Assembly: GCF_028689845.1 (NCBI RefSeq)
Contig: NZ_JAQVCH010000013.1
Coordinates: 1-64,000 of the forward strand
DNA from: Flavobacterium sp.
GTDB lineage: Bacteria > Bacteroidota > Bacteroidia > Flavobacteriales > Flavobacteriaceae
Direction of reading: 5' to 3'
Length of the DNA: 64,000 nt
Every line of letters begins with the position of its first letter. The stretch's first letter is position 1. Made by a program: the position numbers and the translations under genes. The notes under the pieces were generated by a model. That model saw only the letters and a list, made by a program, of their open reading frames with translations. It was not told the origin of the DNA and did not search any database. Below, piece after piece: positions 42,239 through 51,152 of this stretch.

Positions 42239-43555
42239 ATGCTTAGAACTGTAAAAAGCTTTACGCTGGATAATCCTATTTTCTTTCAAGCCAATTTGTT
42301 AGAATGGGCCAATCAATTCCGTGAAGTGGTGTTTTTAGATTCCAATCAGTATCCACAAACCTATGGCAGTTATGATGCAATACTCGCTGTTGATTCGTTT
42401 ACCTCGTTACAAACGGATTATTTCCATGCTTTCGATGATTTGCAACAATACCAAAGTCAGACCAAAGACTGGTTATTTGGCTATTTGTCGTATGATTTAA
42501 AAAACGATACAGAAGCGTTGACTTCCAAAAATTTTGATGGTTTAGCTTTTCCTGATTTATATTTTTTTCAGCCCAAAAAGTTGTTTTTGATAAAAGACAA
42601 TAAAATTGAATTACATTATCTGCGACTTTGCGATGAGGAACTAGATTCTGATTTTGAAGCGATTACTTCAGCCCACAACCTACAACCCACAACCCACAAC
42701 CTACAACCCACAACCCACAACCCACAACCTTTCTCAATCCAACAACGCATTTCGAAAGAATCGTATATTGAAAAAGTATCTAAAATGCTAGAACACATTC
42801 ATCGTGGTGATATTTATGAAGCCAATTTTTGTATGGAATTTTATGCTGAAAAAGCAATTGTTAATCCAATAGAAACCTATAAAAAACTTAATCTAATTTC
42901 AGAACCTCCTTTTGCGGTTTATTTTAAAAATAACCAGCATTATTTGCTCTCGGCATCACCCGAACGCTATTTGAAAAAAGAGGGAACGAAAGTTATTTCT
43001 CAACCGATAAAAGGGACTTCAAAACGAAATGAAAATGCTGAATTAGATGCACAGTCTAAATTTGATTTAGAAAATAATTCCAAAGAAAGAGCTGAGAACG
43101 TGATGATTGTCGATTTAGTTCGCAATGATTTATCACGTACGGCTACCAAAGGTTCGGTTGCAGTAGAAGAATTATGTCAGAGTTACACCTTTAAACAAGT
43201 GCATCAATTAATTTCGACGGTCGTTTCTGAAGTAGAAAATTCTACTTCTCCGCTAGAAATTATTAAAACTACTTTTCCGATGGGAAGTATGACGGGAGCT
43301 CCAAAAATTTCGGCCATGAAAATCATCGAAGCGTTAGAAGAAACCAAACGCGGATTATACAGCGGAGCCGTTGGCTACTTTTCTCCTGAAGGCGATTTTG
43401 ATTTTAATGTGGTGATTCGTAGTATTTTATATAATGCTAAAAATCAATATCTTTCTTTTTCTGTCGGTAGTGCCATTACTTCAGAAGCTTCCCCAGAAAG
43501 TGAATACGAAGAATGCCTGTTAAAAGCAAAAGCAATGTTTGAAGTGCTTCAATAA
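42239..43555 (+). CDS. pabB: Aminodeoxychorismate synthase component I with an internal heptamer repeat
   Basis: A 438-residue chorismate-utilising enzyme that, with a PabA amidotransferase not present here, makes 4-amino-4-deoxychorismate for folate. Conserved blocks: 'EKVSKMLEHIHRGDIYEANFCMEF', 'ASPERYLKKEGTKVISQPIKGTSKR', 'VMIVDLVRNDLSRTA', 'TFPMGSMTGAPKISAMKIIEALE', 'RGLYSGAVGYFSPEGDFDFNVVIRSI', 'SVGSAITSEASPESEYEECLLKAKAM'. The 'PIKGT' block separates PabB from TrpE only partly, but the absence of trp genes favours PabB. Between the N-terminal and chorismate domains is an added segment 'HNLQPTTHNLQPTTHNPQP' encoded by a 7-base tandem repeat. The ATG at 42239 is preferred over TTG 42236. 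Confidence 0.88.
   Translation: MLRTVKSFTLDNPIFFQANLLEWANQFREVVFLDSNQYPQTYGSYDAILAVDSFTSLQTDYFHAFDDLQQYQSQTKDWLFGYLSYDLKNDTEALTSKNFDGLAFPDLYFFQPKKLFLIKDNKIELHYLRLCDEELDSDFEAITSAHNLQPTTHNLQPTTHNPQPFSIQQRISKESYIEKVSKMLEHIHRGDIYEANFCMEFYAEKAIVNPIETYKKLNLISEPPFAVYFKNNQHYLLSASPERYLKKEGTKVISQPIKGTSKRNENAELDAQSKFDLENNSKERAENVMIVDLVRNDLSRTATKGSVAVEELCQSYTFKQVHQLISTVVSEVENSTSPLEIIKTTFPMGSMTGAPKISAMKIIEALEETKRGLYSGAVGYFSPEGDFDFNVVIRSILYNAKNQYLSFSVGSAITSEASPESEYEECLLKAKAMFEVLQ
42672..42727 (+). repeat. Heptamer tandem repeat (CCCACAA)8 inside pabB
   Basis: Eight consecutive 7-base units, CCCACAA or CCTACAA, in the order C-T-C-C-T-C-C-C at the third position. Three units equal 21 bases (seven codons), giving the protein repeat HNLQPTT. 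One unit more or less shifts the reading frame. Confidence 0.9.
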
Positions 43556-43608
43556 CTTTATAATTTCAAAATGAAATTGATTTATAATTAAAATAAGTAC
43601 TTTTGAAA

Positions 43609-44916
43609 ATGCTTACTAAATTTCAAAATCATTTATCAATCCATTTTCCTTTGCTGCAAAAGGCAAAAATTTTAATTGCACTCAGTGGCGGAATGGATAG
43701 CATGGTTTTGGTCACGTTGGTTTCAAAATTGAATATAAATTTTGCCGTGGCACATTGCAATTTTCAACTTCGGGATTTAGAAAGTGAGGGTGATGAAGAT
43801 TTTTTAAAATCCTATTGTAAGGAAAAGGAAATTCAAGGTTTTTTTCAAAAATTTGACACCAAACAATTTGCCGAAGATGAAAAATTATCTATTCAAATGG
43901 CTGCTCGGAATTTGCGTTACCATTGGTTTTATGAATTAGCTGAAAATGAAAATTTTGATTTTATTGCCACAGCTCACCATTTAGATGATCAAGTAGAAAC
44001 TTTTTTGATTAATTTTTCACGTGGCACAGGTTTAGAAGGTTTAACTGGAATTCCGTCCAAAAAAGATAAAATTATCCGACCTCTTTTAGTATTCTCGCGG
44101 GAAGAAATAGAAACATTTGCTCATGAAAATGCTATTCCTTGGCGGGAAGATAGTAGCAATGCATTGGATAAATACGGTCGAAATAAAATTCGACACCAAC
44201 TTGTCCCTGTTTTAAAAGAATTGAATCCAAGCTTTTTAAACTCGTTTGAAAAAACAATTCAGAACCTTCAACAAGCCCAATCTTTAGTAGAAGATGCTTC
44301 TCGCATTGTGTACCGAAAAGTCGTGCAAGATATTGAAAATCAGAAAATAATTAATCTTGCCGAATTGCTTCAGCTTTCTAATTATCAAGCATATTTATAC
44401 CAGTGGCTTTCGCCTTTTGGTTTTTCGGCATGGAAGGATGTCTATGAGTTGGTTCAAGCAACTTCAGGCAAGCAACTATTTTCAGAACATTTCAGGCTTT
44501 TGAAAGATAGAAAAACATTGATTCTTGAACCAAAAAACGAGGACCATCAGCACGAATATTGGATAGCTGAAACAGATAAAAAACTTAGTTTTCCCTTAAA
44601 CTTATCTTTTGAAGAAGTGAAAACAATTGCTCAAACTGATTCAAATGCGATTTTTGTGGATATTAATACGTTAAAATTTCCTTTATTGCTTCGCAAATGG
44701 CAGAAAGGTGATTATTTTTACCCTTTTGGAATGAATGGAAGGAAAAAACTAAGTAAATTTTTTAAAGACGAAAAATTTTCCTTGATTCAAAAAGAAAAAA
44801 CTTGGCTTTTGTGTTCTGATAATCAGATAGTTTGGCTTGTTGGTAAACGCATGGATGACCGATTTAAAGTAACACAGAATACACAAACAACACTAAAAAT
44901 AGAATTACTCGCATGA
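43609..44916 (+). CDS. tilS: tRNA(Ile)-lysidine synthase
   Basis: A 435-residue enzyme that converts C34 of the tRNA(Ile) CAU anticodon to lysidine. The ATP-pyrophosphatase loop is 'ILIALSGGMDSMVLVTLVSKL' (SGGxDS), followed by 'AHHLDDQVETFLINFSRGTGLEGLTGI' and 'PWREDSSNALDKYGRNKIRHQLVPVL'. The C-terminal TilS domain ends with 'WQKGDYFYPFGMNGRKKLSKFFKDEKFSLIQKEKTWLLC'. Start at ATG 43609 (the track uses a TTG two codons earlier). Its stop overlaps the dsbD start by 4 bases. Confidence 0.96.
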   Translation: MLTKFQNHLSIHFPLLQKAKILIALSGGMDSMVLVTLVSKLNINFAVAHCNFQLRDLESEGDEDFLKSYCKEKEIQGFFQKFDTKQFAEDEKLSIQMAARNLRYHWFYELAENENFDFIATAHHLDDQVETFLINFSRGTGLEGLTGIPSKKDKIIRPLLVFSREEIETFAHENAIPWREDSSNALDKYGRNKIRHQLVPVLKELNPSFLNSFEKTIQNLQQAQSLVEDASRIVYRKVVQDIENQKIINLAELLQLSNYQAYLYQWLSPFGFSAWKDVYELVQATSGKQLFSEHFRLLKDRKTLILEPKNEDHQHEYWIAETDKKLSFPLNLSFEEVKTIAQTDSNAIFVDINTLKFPLLLRKWQKGDYFYPFGMNGRKKLSKFFKDEKFSLIQKEKTWLLCSDNQIVWLVGKRMDDRFKVTQNTQTTLKIELLA

Positions 44917-46925
44917 AAAAATTATTATTTACGCTGCTTTCCCTATTTGTATTTACGCTTTCGCAGTCACAAATTTTAGATCCTGTAAAGTGGAAAACAG
45001 CAATCGAGAAAAAATCAGAAACCGAATTTTTATTAAAATTTGAAGCTACAATTCAAAAAGATTGGCATTTTTTCTCTCAATTCACACCCGATGGAGGTTC
45101 GTTACCTTCTGTTTTTAATTACGAAAACACCAAAGGAAATTATCAATTAGTAGGCAAAACAACCGAAAGCAAATACAAAAAAGTATATAGCGAAATTTTT
45201 GAAGTCGACGAATACATGTTTGAAGGTTCGGCTCAATTTTCTCAGCTTGTAAAAATTACGAATCCAGCATTAAAATCCATTAAAGTTGAGGTAGAATACC
45301 AAGCGTGTTTGGAACAATGTATTCAACAGTTTAAAAATTTTGAATTCAAATTGCCAGGCCGTCAAGAAGTTGCCAATGAAGTAATTGCATCAACTCCAAT
45401 AGATACCGCTAAAATTGATGCGACGGCAGTTGATACGGAAAGCACCATAGCTGTTGCTAAAACGGATAATAATTCTTTAAAAACTGAAAAGAAAGAAAAG
45501 CAAAAAGGACTTTGGACTATTTTTATTATTGCTTTTTTCTCTGGTTTTGCGGCCTTATTGACACCTTGTGTTTTTCCGATGATTCCAATGACGGTAAGTT
45601 TCTTTACGAAACAAAGTAAAGATCGAGCAAAAGGAATTAAGAATGCTATTATTTACGGATTTTCAATTATTATAATTTATGTTGTTTTAGGAATTTTTAT
45701 AACTTATGCTTTTGGTGCCGATTCGTTGAATGAATTATCAACGAGTGTTACTTTTAACGTAGTTTTCTTTGCTTTATTATTGTTTTTTGCCGCTTCATTT
45801 TTAGGAGCATTCGAGATTGTTTTACCTAATTCGTGGGCTAATAAAGTAGACCGTCAAGCGGATAGAGGAGGAATCATCGGTATCTTTTTTATGGCTTTAG
45901 CTTTGGCGATTGTCTCTTTCTCCTGTACAGGTCCAATTGTTGGGACATTAATCGTTGAAGCAGCTTCAAAAGGCGGAATTGCACCCATTGTTGGAATGCT
46001 AGGGTTTTCATCGGCCATAGCCTTACCATTTATGCTTTTTGCTTTATTTCCGGGTTGGATGAATTCCTTGCCAAAATCAGGCGGATGGTTAAATACCGTG
46101 AAAGTTTCGTTAGGATTTTTAGAATTGGCTTTTGCATTTAAATTTTTATCCAATGCCGATTTAGTATTACAATTACATTTGTTTGAACGCGAAACATTTT
46201 TAGCGATATGGATTGCCGTTTTTGGAATTTGGGCTTTATATTTATTCGGAAAACTCTCTTTGCCACACGATAGCCCAATGCAACATATTTCTGTTGGAAG
46301 ATTATTTATGGGATTATTTGTGTTGAGTTTTACCATTTATCTCGTTCCCGGACTTTGGGGAGCACCTTTAAAAATTATTTCTGGTTTTCCACCACCGTTG
46401 CATTATAGCGAAAGTCCAACTGGATTTGGCGGAAGCGGAGGCGGAGTTGCCGATACAAAAGCACTGCCCAAAGGAGGTCACATAGGGCCACATGGAATTA
46501 TTGCTTTTCATGTTTACGAAGATGGAATCGCTTATGCAAAAGAAGTAAACAAACCTGTTTTATTAGATTTTACGGGTTATGCATGTGTCAATTGTCGTAA
46601 AATGGAAGATTATGTTTGGTCTGATAAACGAATTCTTTCCATTTTAAAAAATGAAGTGGTGCTAATTTCTTTGTATGTAGATGATAAAAAAGAATTGCCT
46701 GAATCTGAAAAATATGTTTCACCTGAAACGGGTAAAAAAATCAAAACGATTGGAAATAAATGGAGTGATTTTCAAATTACAAAATACAAAGCCAATGCGC
46801 AACCTTATTATTTAATTTTGGATGTAGAAGGAAATACCCTTTCTGATGCTCCGGCGAGTTATAATCCGGATATTGATTTCTATGAAAAATGGTTACATGA
46901 CGGAATAGGTAAGTTTATAAAGTAA
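44913..46925 (+). CDS. dsbD: Protein-disulfide reductase DsbD
   Basis: A 670-residue three-part thiol transporter. Signal peptide 'MKKLLFTLLSLFVFTLSQSQ'; a periplasmic DsbD-alpha-like domain with a cysteine pair in 'YQACLEQCIQQF' (about 128); eight membrane segments with the reactive cysteines in 'ALLTPCVFPMIPMTVSFF' and 'IVSFSCTGPIVGTLIVEA'; and a C-terminal thioredoxin domain with CxxC in 'FTGYACVNCRKMEDYVW' (about 555). It passes electrons from cytosolic thioredoxin to the periplasm. Translation is coupled to tilS by an ATGA overlap. Confidence 0.93.
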   Translation: MKKLLFTLLSLFVFTLSQSQILDPVKWKTAIEKKSETEFLLKFEATIQKDWHFFSQFTPDGGSLPSVFNYENTKGNYQLVGKTTESKYKKVYSEIFEVDEYMFEGSAQFSQLVKITNPALKSIKVEVEYQACLEQCIQQFKNFEFKLPGRQEVANEVIASTPIDTAKIDATAVDTESTIAVAKTDNNSLKTEKKEKQKGLWTIFIIAFFSGFAALLTPCVFPMIPMTVSFFTKQSKDRAKGIKNAIIYGFSIIIIYVVLGIFITYAFGADSLNELSTSVTFNVVFFALLLFFAASFLGAFEIVLPNSWANKVDRQADRGGIIGIFFMALALAIVSFSCTGPIVGTLIVEAASKGGIAPIVGMLGFSSAIALPFMLFALFPGWMNSLPKSGGWLNTVKVSLGFLELAFAFKFLSNADLVLQLHLFERETFLAIWIAVFGIWALYLFGKLSLPHDSPMQHISVGRLFMGLFVLSFTIYLVPGLWGAPLKIISGFPPPLHYSESPTGFGGSGGGVADTKALPKGGHIGPHGIIAFHVYEDGIAYAKEVNKPVLLDFTGYACVNCRKMEDYVWSDKRILSILKNEVVLISLYVDDKKELPESEKYVSPETGKKIKTIGNKWSDFQITKYKANAQPYYLILDVEGNTLSDAPASYNPDIDFYEKWLHDGIGKFIK

Positions 46926-46928
46926 ATT

Positions 46929-46957
46929 AAAGAGGAGCTAGAACGCTCCTTTTTTAT
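46929..46957 (+). terminator. Terminator of dsbD
   Basis: AGGAGC-TAGAAC-GCTCCT followed by TTTTT, directly before the stop of the converging racemase gene. Confidence 0.8.
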
Positions 46958-48031
46958 TTAAACCACATGTTTTTCAATATAATTGGAATTTAAAAGATAA
47001 AGAGCTCCCATGTATTTCAAATTAAACGAAATGACATTACCTACTTTATAATTCGTTTTGGAATGGGTAATATCCACCACTAACATATCCGAACTCGCAT
47101 CGATAATTTGAATATTTTTATCTTCAACTTCAAGGTATTGCGGTTGCATATCCAATAAACCAATATCTAAAATAGCCCGTAGCGAAGTGCCGCTTAAATC
47201 GTCTACATTTTCCATAGAAAAGAAGTTTCCTGCTACATTTTCACCTAATTCACCATCGGGAATATTCGGTTTTTCGGTAATCTCGATAATTTCGGCATAC
47301 ATTTTAAACACATCGTGATGCATTCCTTTGATGGTTTTACCGGTGAATAAATCTTTTCCAAAAAAGAGGGCTTCACCTATCCGAAAATGATTCACAGCAA
47401 TAGGTCTTGCATTTTTTAAAATTAACGGAACAGCTACCGACGTCCCGCCTGAAACCCAAGGAATTGTTATGTTAAACTTTGCTTCAATGAGTTGTTTGTA
47501 TAAACTAAGTTGGATTAATTTATCTTGTGTAGGCATCACGCCGCTCAAACAGTTGAGGTTGGTTCCGATGCCACGTATTTCAATATTTGGAAGATGGAGT
47601 ACTTCTTCATAAAAAGCGATTAAATCTTCGCCCATGACGCCTTCCCGCAAGTCGCCCATTTCAATCATAATGATGATTTTGTGGGTTTTGTTTTGCTTTT
47701 TTGCTTCTTCAGAAAGGAGTTTTATGGTATAAATTTCGGTGTTAAAACTCACATCGGCAAACTTCACTATTTTTTCAATGCTTCTTTTAGCTGGAGGTTT
47801 AATATAAACCGTTTGAACAGTTGGATCAAGCGATTTTATTTTTTTTAAATTACTAATGCGAGAGTCATGCATTTCAGTTACACCCAAATTCAAAATTTCT
47901 TTAATAAATAGGGTGTTGCCACACAAAATTTTAGAAACGACACCCCATTCAATTCCACGCGATTGAAAAAGCTCTTGTAAAAAAGCATAATTTTCGTGTA
48001 GTTTTTTTCTGTTTAAGGTCAGATAAGCCAT
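46958..48031 (-). CDS. Alanine/ornithine racemase family PLP enzyme
   Basis: A 357-residue fold-type III PLP protein. 'WGVVSKILCGNTLFIKEI' contains the Schiff-base lysine at the place of the VxKxNAYG motif of alanine racemase. 'KIIIMIEMGDLREGVM' and 'IEIRGIGTNLNCLSG' are characteristic of the ornithine-racemase-like group, as is 'VSGGTSVAVPLILKNARPIAVNHFRIGEALFFG'. It overlaps the alanine racemase gene by one base. Substrate is uncertain; ornithine, lysine or another basic amino acid is suggested by the family. Confidence 0.8.
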   Translation of the reverse strand: MAYLTLNRKKLHENYAFLQELFQSRGIEWGVVSKILCGNTLFIKEILNLGVTEMHDSRISNLKKIKSLDPTVQTVYIKPPAKRSIEKIVKFADVSFNTEIYTIKLLSEEAKKQNKTHKIIIMIEMGDLREGVMGEDLIAFYEEVLHLPNIEIRGIGTNLNCLSGVMPTQDKLIQLSLYKQLIEAKFNITIPWVSGGTSVAVPLILKNARPIAVNHFRIGEALFFGKDLFTGKTIKGMHHDVFKMYAEIIEITEKPNIPDGELGENVAGNFFSMENVDDLSGTSLRAILDIGLLDMQPQYLEVEDKNIQIIDASSDMLVVDITHSKTNYKVGNVISFNLKYMGALYLLNSNYIEKHVV

Positions 48032-49182
48032 TAGATTTTAATTTTTCTGGGTATTGATTTTGAAATTCGAGTTAACAATTCATAGTTTAACTGGTTGCTA
48101 TTCTCGCTAAAGGAAGCAACAGTGACATCCAAATTTTCTTGCCGCCCGATAAGGATAACTTCTTCGCCAATTCGAACATTCGGAATCTCGGATACGTCTA
48201 CCACAATCATATTCATATTTACTGTTCCAACCACCATGCAGCGATGTTGGCTAATTAAAACACGTCCTTTATTGCTTAACATTCTGCTGTATCCATGCGA
48301 ATAGCCAATGGGAATGATGGCAATTTTCATGTTTTCTTTTGCCATATAGCTGGTTCCGTAGCCAATAAATTCAAAAGCTTTTACCTTTTTTAAACTCATC
48401 ACTTGGCTTTTCCAAGAAATGACACGTTTTAAAGGGTCAATTTTCTTTTTTTGAGTGGTTATAAAACTCGCAAAAACTTCTGGACTTGGCCATAAACCGT
48501 ATTGCATAATTCCGATGCGAACCATGTCCATTTGGGTTTCAGGAAACATCATCGAAGCAGCTGAACAAGCCGAATGTCTTATTTTTGGTTTAAAATTTTT
48601 AATACAAAAATAGGCGTAAATCTTTTCAAAACGTTCAATTTGACTTTTCACTCGAAAGAAATTTTCCATACTTTCTGCTCCAGCATAATGGGTGCACAAT
48701 CCTTTAAACTCAATATGATTTTCTTCTTTTTTAAGCAAATCAATTAACGGATTTAATTCTTTTTGTTCAAATCCAGTTCGGTTCATTCCTGTTTCTACTT
48801 CAAGATGAATTATGGCTTTTTTCTTTAGTTTTTTACTGAGCTTAATAGCAGTTTCTAAACGCTTTTTCTCAAAAACATAAAATTCAATATCATTCAGAAT
48901 TACCCATTCTAAAGCTTTATTCGACACAAATCCCATGATCATAATGGTCACTTGACGGGGAAAAAGTTGTTGAATCAGTTGAGCTTCGGCAACATCAAAA
49001 ACAGAAAAATGCGTCACTCCACATTTGTAGGCCATGGAGACAAATTCTTCAATTCCGTGACCATATGCATTTCCTTTAACGACAGAAGAAAGAATTGTTT
49101 TTTTATTAAAACTCTTTTTTAAAAACGCTAAATTGTGGAGGTATGCCTCTTGATTGAGTTCTATAATGGAGTTATCATGCAT
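48031..49182 (-). CDS. alr: Alanine racemase
   Basis: A 383-residue PLP enzyme converting L- to D-alanine for peptidoglycan. Schiff-base lysine in 'ILSSVVKGNAYGHGIEEFV', 'CTHYAGAESMENFF', 'RHSACSAASMMFPETQMDMVRIGIMQYGLWPS', and the C-terminal-domain catalytic tyrosine in 'IIPIGYSHGYSRMLSNKGRVLI'. It overlaps the upstream amidohydrolase by 8 bases and the downstream racemase by 1, so three genes are translationally linked. Two adjacent ATG codons near the start (ATGCATGAT) are not both in frame; the first is used. Confidence 0.93.
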   Translation of the reverse strand: MHDNSIIELNQEAYLHNLAFLKKSFNKKTILSSVVKGNAYGHGIEEFVSMAYKCGVTHFSVFDVAEAQLIQQLFPRQVTIMIMGFVSNKALEWVILNDIEFYVFEKKRLETAIKLSKKLKKKAIIHLEVETGMNRTGFEQKELNPLIDLLKKEENHIEFKGLCTHYAGAESMENFFRVKSQIERFEKIYAYFCIKNFKPKIRHSACSAASMMFPETQMDMVRIGIMQYGLWPSPEVFASFITTQKKKIDPLKRVISWKSQVMSLKKVKAFEFIGYGTSYMAKENMKIAIIPIGYSHGYSRMLSNKGRVLISQHRCMVVGTVNMNMIVVDVSEIPNVRIGEEVILIGRQENLDVTVASFSENSNQLNYELLTRISKSIPRKIKI

Positions 49183-50326
49183 CGTTTAAATCTTTACAAA
49201 TTTGATAAAAAACTTTTATGCCCGTTGCTATAATTTCATCCGGAAAATCATAATCCGGGTTATGTAAATCGGGTGTTTCTAAACCAGCTCCAAGACCAAA
49301 TAATGCTCCAGCATAATGAGCTGTAAAAAGGCCGAAGTCTTCGCCCCAGCGAAAAGGTGTTTCCTTTTTTAGTAAATTATAACCAAGCTTTTTGGTGGCA
49401 TCAGCAATGAGTTGAACTGCTGCTGGATTGTTTTCATTGGCATAAAATGGTTCAATCCACTTGACAGAATATTTTAATTGATGTAATTTACTAACGGCAT
49501 TTACTTTTTCTACCAATATTTTTTGAAGCTCTTTAATTCCAGCATTGTTTTTACATCGAATAGTAAAATGAACTTCGGCATTCCCAGCAGAAACACCATA
49601 GGCTTTTTTTCCCATTGATGAAAAAATAGGAGTGACTAATGTAAAATCGTTTTGTTGTAAGTTTGGTTGGTTTAAAGTATGGAATTGTTGAGTAATTTCA
49701 GCCATTGCTACTGCTGGATTGATTCCATTTTCAGGTTCGCCTGCATGTGCCGTTTTTCCTTGAAGCATAATTTTTAGGCTAACTACGGCACAAGTAAAGG
49801 CATTTTCTTTAACAACGATTTGATTTTTTGGAAAATTGGGAAGGTTATGCAGAGCAAACACAAAATCAGGCTGTAAGGTTTTAAAAAATTCATTTTTCAT
49901 CACTTTTGCTGCTCCTTTTCCGTTTTCTTCAGAAGGTTGAAACAACAAAATTACTTTTCCTCGTGCTAACTTCTTTTGTGCTAAGACAGTCGCTAATCCA
50001 CATAAAATTGCCATGTGTCCGTCGTGTCCACAAGAATGTGCCACACCCTTATGCACAGATTGATGCTCAAAATTATTTAGTTCTTTAATAGGTAAAGCAT
50101 CTAATTCACAGCGAAAGAGTAGCGTTTTACCTTCTTCTTCACCGTGATAAATGGCGATGATTCCTGTTTTTCCAATTTGCGTGTGGCATTCGTCAGGCTT
50201 GTGTTTTTCTAAAAATGCTAAAATACGTTCGCTAGTTTGTTGTTCTTTTCCTGATAATTCTGGATTTTTGTGCAATTCTTTTCGCAAACGAATTAACGAT
50301 TCCATTCGATTATTTAAATTTTCCAT
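49175..50326 (-). CDS. M20D-family amidohydrolase (N-acyl amino acid / IAA-amide hydrolase type)
   Basis: A 383-residue zinc/manganese aminoacylase of the M20D group. The catalytic metal motif is 'GVAHSCGHDGHMAILCGLA', followed by 'GKVILLFQPSEENGKGAAKVM' (catalytic Glu) and 'FALHNLPNFPKNQIVVKENAFTCAV'; the lid domain contains 'GKTAHAGEPENGINPAVAMAEI'. It removes acyl groups from amino acids or peptides. The neighbours are two racemases and a GNAT acetyltransferase, so a substrate among N-acylated or D-amino acids is plausible. Confidence 0.88.
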   Translation of the reverse strand: MENLNNRMESLIRLRKELHKNPELSGKEQQTSERILAFLEKHKPDECHTQIGKTGIIAIYHGEEEGKTLLFRCELDALPIKELNNFEHQSVHKGVAHSCGHDGHMAILCGLATVLAQKKLARGKVILLFQPSEENGKGAAKVMKNEFFKTLQPDFVFALHNLPNFPKNQIVVKENAFTCAVVSLKIMLQGKTAHAGEPENGINPAVAMAEITQQFHTLNQPNLQQNDFTLVTPIFSSMGKKAYGVSAGNAEVHFTIRCKNNAGIKELQKILVEKVNAVSKLHQLKYSVKWIEPFYANENNPAAVQLIADATKKLGYNLLKKETPFRWGEDFGLFTAHYAGALFGLGAGLETPDLHNPDYDFPDEIIATGIKVFYQICKDLNDA

Positions 50327-50330
50327 TTGC

Positions 50331-50765
50331 TTATTTAGTAAGTCTCATTTCTAAATATTTATTTGTAAAACCCAATTTTGTGTATAAGTGAAAAGCTGGA
50401 TTATCAGGCTCTACATGCAGAGCAATATTTCCTTCGACACTCTCAATCGCCTTTTGCATTAATTTTTTTCCATATCCTTTACCGCGTTGCGAATTGTCAA
50501 CCGCTATATAAACCAAAATGTTTTCTGGGATATAATCTTTCATTCCGGTGTTGTTCATAATCACAATTCCTACTATTTCTTGCTCGTCAATTCCTATGAT
50601 AATGGTTCCTCCTTTTTGCGGATTCATTGCATAATCGATGCATTTGAGAATATCCTCGGTCTTATCGCCATATTGCTCTAAATGGTTGAATAAAAAACTA
50701 GCAATTACTTGTGGTGTATAAGTAGAATGTAAACCTGTTTGTGGAGTAATAATTTGAAATTTCAT
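50331..50765 (-). CDS. GNAT family N-acetyltransferase
   Basis: A 144-residue acetyltransferase. The acetyl-CoA loop (motif A) is 'VAVDNSQRGKGYGKKLMQKAIESV', with the strand 'GGTIIIGIDEQEIVGIVIMNN' before it and 'ALHVEPDNPAFHLYTKLGFTNKYLEMRL' after. The start at ATG 50765 ('MKFQIITPQTG') is favoured over 50804. It is 4 bases upstream of the amidohydrolase and heads the racemase operon. Acceptor unknown. Confidence 0.88.
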   Translation of the reverse strand: MKFQIITPQTGLHSTYTPQVIASFLFNHLEQYGDKTEDILKCIDYAMNPQKGGTIIIGIDEQEIVGIVIMNNTGMKDYIPENILVYIAVDNSQRGKGYGKKLMQKAIESVEGNIALHVEPDNPAFHLYTKLGFTNKYLEMRLTK

Positions 50766-51152
50766 ACTGTAATCAAAGGAATGTTTGTGCAATTTAACTT
50801 GCAAATTTATTCTTCATTTTTAATAATTAAATGCTTGAAAAGGGTTTTTCCCTAAGCTAGAGTGTGGCATGACACTCGATTAAATTGACCTAGATTTCTG
50901 ATGGTGGAGAAATCAAATAAATGGATGAAAAAGAATTTCTATATTCTTTTAAGGTTATCCGAATCAATTTGTGATATTAATGCAAAGGTACGTAAATATT
51001 TTTAAGTGAGTTTTTATTCTGATAATCAATGTTTTATGTTGGCTTTTGATTGCTGTTTATAAAGGTAGAGTTCGTTTTTTTAAAATAATTTACTTTTTTG
51101 GTGCTTTCTATCAATCTATTTTTGATATTTGTAATAGATAAATTTACACGCC
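50766..51152. other. Gene-free divergent promoter interval
   Basis: 387 AT-rich bases between the GNAT operon and yifB. It holds an inverted repeat GAGTGT-GGCATG-ACACTC (50860-50877) and, on the minus strand, TACCTTTG (50983-50990), a possible -7 element for the GNAT operon with a leader of about 200 bases. Nothing else recognised. Confidence 0.4.

Noticed and set aside
42616-42798. Minus-strand ORF with GCRLWVVGCRLWVVG repeats
   Set aside because: It is the antisense reading of the heptamer array inside pabB; no start context and no function of its own.
43598-43605. TACTTTTG as a promoter for tilS
   Set aside because: It ends only 4 bases before the ATG, so transcription would begin at or inside the coding sequence; probably chance.
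45854-46336. 160-residue minus-strand ORF inside dsbD
   Set aside because: Shadow of the transmembrane part of dsbD. The plus-strand frame has clear domains.
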